Both the position numbers and the translations under genes were made by a program. A DNA stretch of 64,000 nucleotides from Clostridium grantii DSM 8605 (GTDB lineage Bacteria; Bacillota; Clostridia; Clostridiales; Clostridiaceae), in contig NZ_FQXM01000006.1 of the NCBI RefSeq assembly GCF_900129965.1, forward strand, positions 186,001 through 250,000, given 5' to 3'. The notes below the pieces were generated by a model. That model was given only the letters and a program-made list of their open reading frames with translations, did not search any database and was not told the DNA's origin. This document shows, piece after piece, positions 32,963-41,833 of the stretch. Numbering within the stretch: position 1 is the stretch's first letter; each line of letters begins with the position of its first letter.

Positions 32963-34557
32963 AATGGTTTATATTTTTTTATTAATTCATCCGCAATTTT
33001 CAAACCGTCTACTGCTGCAGACATTATTCCCCCTGCATATCCTGCTCCTTCACCTGCTGGGTACATTCCTTTTAAAGAAACACTTTCACAATTTTCATCT
33101 CTATTAATTCTTACTGGTGCTGAAGTTCTTGTTTCTATACCGGTAAGTATAGAATCTTTTTCAGCAAATCCTTTTATTTTTTTATCAAAATTAATCAAAC
33201 CATCTTTTATTGTGGTGGTTACATACTCTGGTAAGCAATCTCTTAAATCTGCAAATCTATATCCTGGTGTGTAACTTGGATTGATTCCACCTATTTTAGT
33301 ACTTACATTATCTTTCAAAAAATCACCAACTAATTGAACTGGAGCATTATAATTTTCTCCCCCACATTTAAAAGCTAACTCTTCATAATGCCTTTGAAAT
33401 TCCATTCCTGCTAAAGGATGATTACTTTTAAAGTCCTTCTCTGTTACAGTAACTACTATAGCCGAATTTGCATTAATTTTATTTCTTTTATAATTACTCA
33501 TACCATTAACTACAAGTCTACCTTTCTCGGAAGAAGCCGCAACTACTTCTCCTCCTGGGCACATGCAAAAGCTATAAACTGATCTATTAGTTATAGAACT
33601 GGTATGCGATAATCTGTATTCCGCAGATTTTAATCTAGGATGATTTGCAAATTCCCCATATTGATTTTCATTAATTAAACTTTGCAAATGTTCAATTCTA
33701 ACTCCTACAGCAAACGGTTTTGGTGATAAATGAATTCCCTTTGTAAATAACATTTCATATGTATCACGTGCACTATGACCTAAAGCTAAAATAAGCTTTT
33801 CACATTCAATTGTTTCCCCATTTACAATAATTCTAGATACTTTTCCATCTTTAATTATTATATCTTCCAGTTTAGAATCAAACCTTACTTCTCCACCAAT
33901 GGCAATTATTTCTTCTCTTATATTTTTTACCACATTTTTTAAAATATCTGTACCTATATGAGGTTTACCTAAAAACATTATATCTTCTGGCGCCCCATGT
34001 GCAACTAATTCTTGTAATATTAAATCACATCTAGTATCTTTTATTCTTGTAGTAAGTTTTCCATCAGAAAAAGTTCCTGCGCCGCCTTCACCAAATTGAA
34101 CATTAGAATTAAGGTTTAACTCTCCATTTTTCCAAAATTCTTTTACCTGCTTAGTTCTTTTTTCAACGTCACTTCCTCTTTCTATTACCAAAGGTTTATA
34201 TCCATGCTTTGCAAGTTGCAATGCACAGAACATACCCGCCGGACCCATACCTATAATTACTGGTCTATTTTCCAATACTTCATTGCCATAAACAGTGCTA
34301 TTTTCTTTTTCCTCTAAATTTAAAGTAATATTATTGTCTTTTAATTTAGAAAACACTTTTTTTTCGTTTTCTAAAGCAACTTCAACTACATAATTAAATT
34401 TAATATCCCTTTTTTTTCTTGCATCTAAAGATTCTCTTACTATTTTAAAATCCTTTATTTCATTTATAGCAATTTTAAGTTTTTTAGCTGATTTTTCCTT
34501 CAACACTTTTAAATCTTCATTTAAACTTAATGTAATATTATTAATTCTTATTGTCAT
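32956..34557 (-). CDS. FAD-dependent dehydrogenase, COG2509 family
   Basis: A 533-residue predicted flavoprotein. The N-terminal 85 residues form a small ferredoxin-like domain common in this family; the Rossmann motif IIGMGPAGMFCALQLAKHGY follows (about residues 96-115). FGEGGAGTFSDGKLTTR is the family signature. ATG 34557 has GGAGG at good spacing and is preferred over TTG 34569. Substrate and partner are unknown. It is translated just after cdaR (21 bases), a neighbourhood common in clostridia. Confidence 0.85.
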   Translation of the reverse strand: MTIRINNITLSLNEDLKVLKEKSAKKLKIAINEIKDFKIVRESLDARKKRDIKFNYVVEVALENEKKVFSKLKDNNITLNLEEKENSTVYGNEVLENRPVIIGMGPAGMFCALQLAKHGYKPLVIERGSDVEKRTKQVKEFWKNGELNLNSNVQFGEGGAGTFSDGKLTTRIKDTRCDLILQELVAHGAPEDIMFLGKPHIGTDILKNVVKNIREEIIAIGGEVRFDSKLEDIIIKDGKVSRIIVNGETIECEKLILALGHSARDTYEMLFTKGIHLSPKPFAVGVRIEHLQSLINENQYGEFANHPRLKSAEYRLSHTSSITNRSVYSFCMCPGGEVVAASSEKGRLVVNGMSNYKRNKINANSAIVVTVTEKDFKSNHPLAGMEFQRHYEELAFKCGGENYNAPVQLVGDFLKDNVSTKIGGINPSYTPGYRFADLRDCLPEYVTTTIKDGLINFDKKIKGFAEKDSILTGIETRTSAPVRINRDENCESVSLKGMYPAGEGAGYAGGIMSAAVDGLKIADELIKKYKPLK

Positions 34558-34578
34558 TATTTCCTCCAAGCACCTAAG

Positions 34579-35847
34579 CTAATTAATTTCCTTAGGCTTT
34601 TCATCTTCACTACTATCAATAGTAGTATCTGTTATATTCTTTTTTGAGATTGCAACATTTACATTTTTTAAATTTTGAGAAACTATAATAACATTGTTAG
34701 GCAACTCAAACTTTACTGGTATATCATAACTTCCTTCGTTTAAATCCATAAAATCTAAAAATCCTACCACATTAAGTTCACTTAAATTATTTAATATATT
34801 TTCAGCTCCCTTAACAATCAAAGACACTTCTTTACTAACGTATTTTACATCTAAAGCACTATCTAAATTTCTATTCTCAATATCTACTGTTAAGTTTTTT
34901 TCTATTACTTTATCAAGGTCTATTATTACTTCAATAGCCTCATCATCTCCTACAAGTACCAAATCTTCAGGAATATCTAATTTGACTGTTAATTTATTAG
35001 ATTTTTCTGTTAGTAACGATAAGTCTACAGGTTCAGTACTAATACTTTCTATAGAAGAAATCAATTTTTCATCTCCCGCAATTTTAATTTGAGCAATGGA
35101 TGGTGTGATTTTCTCTAATATCATATTTTCTTGTAGACTTCCCTTTGTGGTAATATTTATATCCACATTTTTTGTTCCTTTTATTGGAATGCTAACTTTA
35201 ACATTTTCTGGATTTATAGTAATTCCAGAAACAGTTTTTCCTACAGAATCTACAGCTAAAACAGGTAAAGATAATGTTAAATCTGTTTTAGTATTTTCTA
35301 AATCAATTTCCGCATAAATACTTGAAACCATATCTACATATTTTTCAGATCCACTAATGGTAACAGTACTTGGTTCTACTACAAGAGAATCTTGATAATA
35401 ACCATCTTCAACATTTCCAGTAGTATTGATTTTAACCTGCATTTCTTTTTTTACTAATTTATCAAATTTAATTTCGGCCCACAAAGTTGTATCATTAACG
35501 ATATTTACAGATTCAGGGGATTTTAAAATATTTACTGGTATTTTTTTTGTTCCTTCACTTAAAACATACCCACTTAAATCTGCAACAACAGTAAAATCAT
35601 CTACGGTAGCAGAATAAATAGATGCCGCCGTTCCTGTAATTTTTAAAGATATTGTATATTCTTCATCTATTGATACTATTAATCCTGCATCCTCTAAAGC
35701 TTCTGTGTTGAGAATTTGAACTGGTATATTTTTAACTACTCTTGTTTGAAGAGAGTTACTTTCATTTGAAGTATATATCCAAAGAAAAAATGCTGCTAAA
35801 ACACAAGCTAATTTAATAATTATGCTTTTATTTTTATCTTCACCCAA
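34579..35847 (-). CDS. cdaR: CdaR, YbbR-domain regulator of CdaA
   Basis: A 422-residue extracytoplasmic protein: one N-terminal membrane segment (about residues 8-25), then repeated YbbR domains (about 50-400) and a short charged tail. CdaR binds and modulates the membrane diadenylate cyclase CdaA. Its start overlaps the end of cdaA by 28 bases, supporting translational coupling. The repeats can be followed by segments such as VSGITINPENVKV and recurring valine-rich strands. Confidence 0.92.
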   Translation of the reverse strand: MGEDKNKSIIIKLACVLAAFFLWIYTSNESNSLQTRVVKNIPVQILNTEALEDAGLIVSIDEEYTISLKITGTAASIYSATVDDFTVVADLSGYVLSEGTKKIPVNILKSPESVNIVNDTTLWAEIKFDKLVKKEMQVKINTTGNVEDGYYQDSLVVEPSTVTISGSEKYVDMVSSIYAEIDLENTKTDLTLSLPVLAVDSVGKTVSGITINPENVKVSIPIKGTKNVDINITTKGSLQENMILEKITPSIAQIKIAGDEKLISSIESISTEPVDLSLLTEKSNKLTVKLDIPEDLVLVGDDEAIEVIIDLDKVIEKNLTVDIENRNLDSALDVKYVSKEVSLIVKGAENILNNLSELNVVGFLDFMDLNEGSYDIPVKFELPNNVIIVSQNLKNVNVAISKKNITDTTIDSSEDEKPKEIN

Positions 35848-36665
35848 GATTTCACCTTCTCACCAATAGTAATTTTTTTATCTCTTCTGTACTGAATTAT
35901 TTTTATTAATATAGCTTTTAACTTTTCATTAGAATAATATCTAGTTAATTTTCCATTCACTGCAAGGGAAATAACTCCTGTTTCTTCTGATACGATAATA
36001 GTAAGTGCATCCGAAACTTCTGATATCCCTACTGCTGCTCTATGCCTAGTTCCTAACTGTTTACTTATATTTCTATCACTTGAAAGAGGCAAGAAACATC
36101 CACATGCTGCTATTCTATTACTCCTAATAACTACAGCTCCATCATGAAGAGGTGTATTTTCCACAAATATATTCTCTAATAAAGCTGCCGAAGTATTTCC
36201 ATCAATTTTCGTTCCTGTTTCAATAATATCGCTTAATCCTGTCTTTTGTTCTATTACTATCAAAGCGCCTGTTTTACTAGCTGATAAATTTTCAACTGCT
36301 TTGGTTATTTCAGAAATTATTACACTTATTGTCTCATCATCTTGAAAAATATGTTTTTCTGTAAAAGCGCTTCTCCCAATATGTTCAAGTGCTTTTCTAA
36401 TTTCTGGCTGAAATATGATTACAAGAGATAAAACTCCTATTGTGATAGTTTTATTCAAAATCCAATTTAAGGTTTGCAATTGAAGTAAGCTACTTATGGG
36501 TATTAATAATACTACTAATAAAATCCCTTTTAGCAATTGCTCCGCTCTTGTCTTTCGTAAGAGCATATACACTTGATAAAATATAAATGAAACCGACACT
36601 ATGTCAAGTATAGAAAAAATATTTATTGATTTAATGGTATTCAAAATTATATTTAAAAATTCCAT
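35820..36665 (-). CDS. cdaA: Membrane diadenylate cyclase
   Basis: Makes c-di-AMP from two ATP, controlling potassium and turgor homeostasis. About 281 residues, started at ATG 36665 after GAGAGGTG. Three N-terminal membrane helices (about residues 15-80) are followed by the DisA_N domain with the catalytic DGAVVIRSNRIA and RHRAAVGISE motifs. In many Firmicutes the operon continues cdaR-glmM-glmS; here glmM and glmS are in a separate locus about 29 kb away. Confidence 0.96.
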   Translation of the reverse strand: MEFLNIILNTIKSINIFSILDIVSVSFIFYQVYMLLRKTRAEQLLKGILLVVLLIPISSLLQLQTLNWILNKTITIGVLSLVIIFQPEIRKALEHIGRSAFTEKHIFQDDETISVIISEITKAVENLSASKTGALIVIEQKTGLSDIIETGTKIDGNTSAALLENIFVENTPLHDGAVVIRSNRIAACGCFLPLSSDRNISKQLGTRHRAAVGISEVSDALTIIVSEETGVISLAVNGKLTRYYSNEKLKAILIKIIQYRRDKKITIGEKVKSWVKIKIKA

Positions 36666-36903
36666 GTATTCACCTCTCAAAACTATTATATTTACAATTA
36701 TACACTATTCTATTTTAAATTGTTGCCCATTTTACAATATTTTAATTAATTTATTTTTCTAAATATTTTATTACAAATAAAAGAAACTATAGTATATAAT
36801 TATTATTATACTTCATTGATTATTTGACTTTATTGCGATTATTTAGTATTTTTAAGTTACAGTTAAATCATATTAATTATAAAAACAAAAGGAGTGTTCA
36901 TAA

Positions 36904-37914
36904 ATGACAGATAAAACAAAAAATATATTAAAGACCATTACTGTTGCATTAGCATTTATCACTATTTGCGTAGGTGTTTTCTTTGTAAGCTATAGCTATT
37001 TCAGACGAAACTCCTTATCTCAATATGAAAAAACTATGTCAACTGAAATAAATAAAATTACTGAAACAAATAAGAATATTATAAGCTATATTGATGGAGA
37101 TTCAATTAATCAAGAAAAATTCTTAACTTTATTACCTAATGATATAAACACTTTAAAAGATGTACGTTCAAATATTAAGTCTATTTCCAAAAATAAACGT
37201 TATTCAATTTCTCATAATAATTTACTGTCAGGACTAGATAATAACATTTTACTTTTTGAAGAAATTTTATTTATTGTTAAAGATATAGAAAAAATGGATA
37301 TGAATATTTCAATTTCAAGACTACAAAATTTTAGAGATGACACAATGAATTATTACTCTCAAGTTTTTATAGGTACCAGTAGAATATCCATTGATGACAA
37401 TTTCTTCAAACTATTATCTACGCCATCTTATTTTTCAAATTCACTAGACTCAAACAAAAATATTACTGATATATCTTTATCTGATAATCTAGATTTCTTA
37501 GACTTAATTTATTCATTTTCTAGACAATTTGATGATTTAAATAAAACATATTCTACTAACATAGAAGGTGCTAGAAATGAACTTCAAAGCTATACTAGCG
37601 TCATTTCTTTAATAAATGATGATTTAGTATCACTAACTTCACTGGAATCAGAAATAACTTTTATTTCTATCCCTCAAGATGGGCTAGCTGTATATGAATC
37701 CATGCTAAAAGTTATTTCTTCATATAAACCTTATTTGAACAATCTTAAATTCGCTATATCAAATGAAGAACTTGTAACCACTGATAATGATATTTCTGAT
37801 GATATACTTGATAACTATTATAAAACATCTAATTCTAACTACAAAACTGCCACAGAATCTCACAAAAAATTTATTGAGGCTTTTGAAAAATTTGAATCTT
37901 CAGTGCAAAAATAA
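36904..37914 (+). CDS. Membrane-anchored helical protein of unknown function
   Basis: A 336-residue protein that I do not recognise. One N-terminal membrane segment (about residues 11-31, TVALAFITICVGVFFVSY) would anchor it with the rest outside the cell. The remainder is polar, serine/asparagine-rich and mostly helical, with long stretches that could form coiled coils, for example residues 200-260. There is no cysteine and no catalytic motif. A clear ribosome binding site (GGAGTG) precedes ATG 36904 and a terminator follows, so it is monocistronic. Confidence 0.75.
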   Translation: MTDKTKNILKTITVALAFITICVGVFFVSYSYFRRNSLSQYEKTMSTEINKITETNKNIISYIDGDSINQEKFLTLLPNDINTLKDVRSNIKSISKNKRYSISHNNLLSGLDNNILLFEEILFIVKDIEKMDMNISISRLQNFRDDTMNYYSQVFIGTSRISIDDNFFKLLSTPSYFSNSLDSNKNITDISLSDNLDFLDLIYSFSRQFDDLNKTYSTNIEGARNELQSYTSVISLINDDLVSLTSLESEITFISIPQDGLAVYESMLKVISSYKPYLNNLKFAISNEELVTTDNDISDDILDNYYKTSNSNYKTATESHKKFIEAFEKFESSVQK

Positions 37915-37920
37915 CCATTT

Positions 37921-37948
37921 AAATCCTACTTAGGTAGGATTTTTTTAG
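37921..37948 (+). terminator. Terminator of the membrane-anchored protein gene
   Basis: AATCCTACTT and AGGTAGGATT form a short stem with TTTTTT directly after it, 7 bases past the stop codon. Confidence 0.85.
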
Positions 37949-38039
37949 TTTTTGAATTATATTTCTACATTATGGGCATAATATTTCCTGTAATTCTAAT
38001 AACCCTAATTTAATTTAGGTAATAAAAAGGAGATTTAAA

Positions 38040-38576
38040 ATGAAACCCAAGAGATTTATTGTTTGGCTTGTTACATTGCTAAGCTTTTTTACTGTTATTA
38101 CACCTTTTTCAGAAGCTACAATTTTGTATGATTCAACAACTGAAGATTTATACAAAGATGAAAGCAAAGCAATAACAGTATTCGGAAATTCAGGTGACAA
38201 TATCATGCTATCTCAATCAGATATAGATTTAATGGCAAAAGTAGTATTTGCCGAAAGTAATTTAGAACCTTATGATGGCAAAGTAGGAGTTGCCTCTGTA
38301 ATACTTAATAGATTAAAAGATAGTAAGTTTCCAAATACAATAAAAGAAGTAATACTTCAAAAATCAGCCTTTTCTTGTGTAAAGAATGGTGATGTATCAG
38401 CATCAACCAATGATACCTGTTATAGAGCTGTATTAGACGCTATAAAGGGTGTTGATCCCACTGATAAAGCCATGTTCTTTTACAATCCAAAGATTGCTAC
38501 CTCTAAGTGGATGTTTAACGTAAAAAAAATTAACATAAAAAAGATAGGACAGCATGTATTCTTCAATGTAAATTAA
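38040..38576 (+). CDS. SleB-type cell wall hydrolase
   Basis: A 178-residue secreted hydrolase: signal peptide over about residues 1-26 (positively charged start, LVTLLSFFTVITPFSEA), then a Hydrolase_2 domain as in SleB/CwlJ germination lytic enzymes. The catalytic glutamate is in VVFAESNLEPYDGK, followed by GVASVILNRL and FYNPKIATSKW. No peptidoglycan-binding repeat is present, unlike full SleB. It could act in spore cortex lysis or in general wall turnover. The ATG follows AAGGAG. Confidence 0.88.
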   Translation: MKPKRFIVWLVTLLSFFTVITPFSEATILYDSTTEDLYKDESKAITVFGNSGDNIMLSQSDIDLMAKVVFAESNLEPYDGKVGVASVILNRLKDSKFPNTIKEVILQKSAFSCVKNGDVSASTNDTCYRAVLDAIKGVDPTDKAMFFYNPKIATSKWMFNVKKINIKKIGQHVFFNVN

Positions 38577-38580
38577 ATAA

Positions 38581-38619
38581 AACAAAATAGGATTACCAAT
38601 AAGGTAATCCTATTTTGTT
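38581..38619. terminator. Shared terminator of convergent genes
   Basis: AACAAAATAGGATTACC and GGTAATCCTATTTTGTT form a perfect 17-bp stem with U-rich sides for both directions, reaching into the last codons of the flavoprotein gene at 38610-39467. Confidence 0.9.
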
Positions 38620-39467
38620 TTGCTTAAATATTCAACAGCTTTTAAAGATGCAACTTGGCCTTCTCCTGCTGCTTTTATATATTGATAAGGCTTTCCTATG
38701 CAATCACCAGCTGCATAAAGTCCTTCAATATTTGTTTCCATAGCTCTATTAACTTTTATATGTCCATCTTCAAGCTCTAATCCGGGAACCAAATGATTAG
38801 GTGCTATGCTATCTTTTAAGATAAAAACTCCATCAGTCTCTATGGTGCCATTTTTCATTACTACACTTTTAACTTCGCTTTCACCACTTATTTCAACAGG
38901 TTTATCATTAATAACTTTAATATTCTCATTTAAGGAAGAATCGCCTTTATCCATTTTTATATAATAGACTTTAGAAGCTAGCTCACTTACAAAATTAGCT
39001 TCTTCTTCTGCTTCTTTATTATATCCAATTATAGTTACAACTTTGCCTTTGTATAAAGGTGCATCACAAGTAGCACAATAGCCTACCCCTCTGCCTAAAA
39101 ATTCTTCTTCCCCTTTTAATGGTTTTGCTGCTTCCATGCCAATTGCTAGAATTACTGTTTTCGCTTCATAAGTTTTCTCGTTTACCATTAAAGCAAAATA
39201 ATCTCCCATAGCATAAACTGCATTTATTCTTTCATTATTAATTTTGATATCCATAGCTTCAATATGTTGTTGAAATTTTTCTTTCAATTCTATGCCTGAA
39301 ATATCATTAAAGCCTAAATAATTATTAATCTTTGGAGCTTTAATAAGCTTGTTACTAAAATCACTGTTTCCAAATAAAATTATATTTTTATTTCTTATTT
39401 TACCATTAATAGCCGCTTCTAATCCGGCTGGGCCAGTACCAATAATCGCAATATCAAATCTTTCCAT
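38610..39467 (-). CDS. Thioredoxin reductase-like flavoprotein without NADPH motifs (FFTR-like)
   Basis: A 285-residue thioredoxin reductase homologue, shorter than the usual 310-320. The FAD motif IIGTGPAGLEAA (residues 8-19), redox pair CATC (131-134) and C-terminal GLYAAGDCIGK are intact. The nucleotide-binding GGGxxA is replaced by IIGYNKEA (146-153) and the HRRxxxR motif is missing. This pattern matches the ferredoxin-linked flavin thioredoxin reductases of clostridia, so ferredoxin is the likely electron donor. It lies about 110 bases after trxA, behind a 12-bp hairpin. Confidence 0.82.
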   Translation of the reverse strand: MERFDIAIIGTGPAGLEAAINGKIRNKNIILFGNSDFSNKLIKAPKINNYLGFNDISGIELKEKFQQHIEAMDIKINNERINAVYAMGDYFALMVNEKTYEAKTVILAIGMEAAKPLKGEEEFLGRGVGYCATCDAPLYKGKVVTIIGYNKEAEEEANFVSELASKVYYIKMDKGDSSLNENIKVINDKPVEISGESEVKSVVMKNGTIETDGVFILKDSIAPNHLVPGLELEDGHIKVNRAMETNIEGLYAAGDCIGKPYQYIKAAGEGQVASLKAVEYLSKTK

Positions 39468-39489
39468 TCCGATAATCCCCTCCTATAAC

Positions 39490-39520
39490 AAATCCGACAA
39501 TTTATTATATTGTCGGATTT
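39490..39520 (-). repeat. Strong hairpin between trxA and its reductase
   Basis: AAATCCGACAAT and ATTGTCGGATTT form a perfect 12-bp stem with a 7-base loop about 6 bases before the GGAGGGG ribosome binding site of the reductase. No U-run follows, so it is not a simple terminator. It may be an mRNA processing or stability element, or tune translation. Confidence 0.5.
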
Positions 39521-39576
39521 ATATTATGGGCAAATAATACCCAAATTTATATATTATAATATATTCTTCTATATTA

Positions 39577-39894
39577 TTAAATATGCTTAGATACTAATTT
39601 AATAATATCCGCTTTAGGTCTAAAACCAACCATTTTATCTACAACTTCTCCACCTTTAAAAACTATTACTGTTGGAATTGAAGATACTTTATATTGTTGA
39701 GCTATATCTCCATTATCATCAACATTCAATTTAAAGAATTCTGCTTTACCTGCTAATTCTTCTGATACTTCTTCTATAACTGGTCCAAGCATCTTGCATG
39801 GTCCACACCATGGAGCCCAAAAATCCACTACAACAGGAGTACTTGAATTTATAACATCTTCACCGAAATTTTTACTTATTAATTCTCTAACCAT
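39577..39894 (-). CDS. trxA: Thioredoxin
   Basis: A 105-residue thioredoxin with the active site WCGPC (in FWAPWCGPCKM, about residues 28-37) and the cis-proline region SSIPTVIVF. It reduces protein disulfides and is itself reduced by the flavoprotein encoded downstream. The ATG follows GGAGG. The promoter is a perfect TTGACA-17-TATAAT, with a CsoR-like palindrome just after the predicted transcription start. Confidence 0.96.
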   Translation of the reverse strand: MVRELISKNFGEDVINSSTPVVVDFWAPWCGPCKMLGPVIEEVSEELAGKAEFFKLNVDDNGDIAQQYKVSSIPTVIVFKGGEVVDKMVGFRPKADIIKLVSKHI

Positions 39895-39925
39895 ACTTAC
39901 CTCCTACAAAACATCTTATTTTTGT

Positions 39926-39982
39926 ATACCCCTCTAGGGTAATTCATATAATTATTATAGATTTAAAAATACTTATTGTCAA
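39926..39982 (-). promoter_or_regulatory. trxA promoter with CsoR/CstR-like operator
   Basis: TTGACA (39977-39982), 17 bases and TATAAT (39954-39959) form a consensus promoter. Just downstream, 39926-39943 reads ATACCCCTCTAGGGTAAT on the plus strand, an inverted repeat TACCC-N5-GGGTA. This resembles the ATACCC...GGGTAT operators of the CsoR family (copper or persulfide sensors). A repressor there would block the thioredoxin genes. Confidence 0.6.
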
Positions 39983-40088
39983 GAAAATTTCATAACTTCT
40001 ATAAATATCTTTCTAATAAATTTTCTCATATTTATTCTTTTCATAAATCCATTAATAATACATATAAATCATACTACCATGAACTTTT

Positions 40089-40784
40089 TTAATTTAATTC
40101 AATGACTTTATTTTCTATATGTGATTCTAAATAATTGTCATCTTCATAAACTAACAATTCCATTTCTAATTTATTACCATTGTTTTTCATGTCAACAACA
40201 TGAATTTTTTCGTCTCCAGTGTAATAAAGCTTAGTTAAATTTCCACTTTCAATATCAAGCTTATATACATCTCCACCTACTGCTATGGTTCCATAAGCAA
40301 ACCCTACAATAACAGCAACATTTTTATCATCTATCCATACAACTTTTTTAGGAGATAGTTGTTCACCTTTATCTTCTATATTAAAAGACCATTTCTCTTC
40401 TGATTGATTATCTTTTAGATATATTTTCCCAATATCCTCCTCTATGCCATCTTCTCCTCTTCCTTCTACACATACATCATACTTTCCATCAAAAGAAGTT
40501 GCCCATGGTGTAGAAAATTCTGGTTCAATGCTTTTATCTAAAGCATTTTTAACAAAAGATATATTAGTTTCAACTTCTATAACCTTATCTTTGTTATTGT
40601 CTTTACTTTCATCTTTTTTCTCTTCTTGATCAATTTTGTCTTGGTTATTAGTTTCATTTTCCTCAATTTCTACTTTTATATTGTTTTCTGTTGTTGTATT
40701 CTTTTTAGAACACCCTACTGAAGCCATAACTACTGTAGTTAACAGTAAACTTATTATAATTGAGCTTATTAATTTTGTTTTCAT
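40089..40784 (-). CDS. DUF4652-like lipoprotein
   Basis: A 231-residue lipoprotein: signal peptide with lipobox ASVGC (Cys about residue 25), a long charged linker rich in Glu, Lys and Asn (about 27-72), then a beta-rich domain (about 75-231) that resembles DUF4652. Function unknown. It follows the anti-sigma gene by 17 bases, so it is probably in the sigma/anti-sigma operon and may belong to the same envelope response. Confidence 0.8.
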   Translation of the reverse strand: MKTKLISSIIISLLLTTVVMASVGCSKKNTTTENNIKVEIEENETNNQDKIDQEEKKDESKDNNKDKVIEVETNISFVKNALDKSIEPEFSTPWATSFDGKYDVCVEGRGEDGIEEDIGKIYLKDNQSEEKWSFNIEDKGEQLSPKKVVWIDDKNVAVIVGFAYGTIAVGGDVYKLDIESGNLTKLYYTGDEKIHVVDMKNNGNKLEMELLVYEDDNYLESHIENKVIELN

Positions 40785-40801
40785 TTTTTTCCTCCTAAAA
40801 G

Positions 40802-41833
40802 TTAGTTACCTTCTATTTTTATATTTTTTTTAATATATTGATATTCTTCATTAGTTGATATCAATTCTTTCATTATAATCATTATACTACCATTATTATC
40901 ATTTTCAAAATCTACTATACTAAAATTCTCAAGATTTTCTTCAAATTCTAAATTTAATTGTTCCTTATACACATTATAAGCATAAACTTTGATTAAGTTA
41001 TTTATTTTATTGTAACTACCTATTAATAATTTATCTTCATAAAAATAAATCTTAGATATATTTTCATCAAGGTTACTAAAATCTAGTTTAACAACTCCAT
41101 TAATATCTTTATTTAAATCTTTGATATAAACCAATAAATCTGTTGTAGACATAGCTTTAAATTTTAAATCAATAGAAGTAGTATCCTGCATGAGAAGTTT
41201 ATTATCTTCAATTCTATTAAATTCTATATCTTCAACATAAGTTTGATTCGGTAGTGTATTTTGGGGCTTTTCTTGTGTTTCCTCTGTTATTTTATTTGGT
41301 GATTCTTCTACTTTTCCATCAACTCCAAATTGGTTGTTATTTTCTAAGTCACCCTCAATTAAGTTTTTTTCTTTAGCAACACTAGATGAAGAATCATTTA
41401 ATTCCATATCTGATTTAGTCATTCCTATGCTTTCATTATTAGCTTCTTTATAAGACCCCATACTAAAATTTTCTACTATAATCTTATAAAACCCAAAAAT
41501 CACCACAAAACTTGCTGCAACTAAAGTTATTTTTTTCAGATTTTTGTAATAACTTTTTTTACTTTGTTCTTTTTTATTCTCTTCTTTTTTGTTAAAATAT
41601 TTATTTGTATCAATAGATTCTAGTATTTGTGTTTTTCTACTTTTAAAATTCAAGTTTTCTTCATCAAATAAATCTATTAAATCATTATCTAGTTGTTGTT
41701 CAAAGTAAAGAATTTTTCTACATTGTTCACATGATTTTAAATGTTCCTCTATAACTTTTCTTTCTTCAGCATCTAATTCATTATTTATATATTCATTAAC
41801 CTTTTCTGCGAATACTTTACAATCCATATTCAC
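40802..41833 (-). CDS. Zinc-finger anti-sigma factor (RsiW-like)
   Basis: A 343-residue membrane protein. The N-terminal zinc-binding anti-sigma domain has His31, Cys35 and Cys38 (HLKSCEQC). A membrane helix lies at about 98-115 (ITLVAASFVVIFGFY), and the extracellular part carries a low-complexity linker and a beta-rich sensor domain of unknown ligand. It overlaps the end of the sigma gene by 17 bases, the usual arrangement of an ECF sigma factor with its inhibitor. Confidence 0.88.
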   Translation of the reverse strand: MNMDCKVFAEKVNEYINNELDAEERKVIEEHLKSCEQCRKILYFEQQLDNDLIDLFDEENLNFKSRKTQILESIDTNKYFNKKEENKKEQSKKSYYKNLKKITLVAASFVVIFGFYKIIVENFSMGSYKEANNESIGMTKSDMELNDSSSSVAKEKNLIEGDLENNNQFGVDGKVEESPNKITEETQEKPQNTLPNQTYVEDIEFNRIEDNKLLMQDTTSIDLKFKAMSTTDLLVYIKDLNKDINGVVKLDFSNLDENISKIYFYEDKLLIGSYNKINNLIKVYAYNVYKEQLNLEFEENLENFSIVDFENDNNGSIMIIMKELISTNEEYQYIKKNIKIEGN

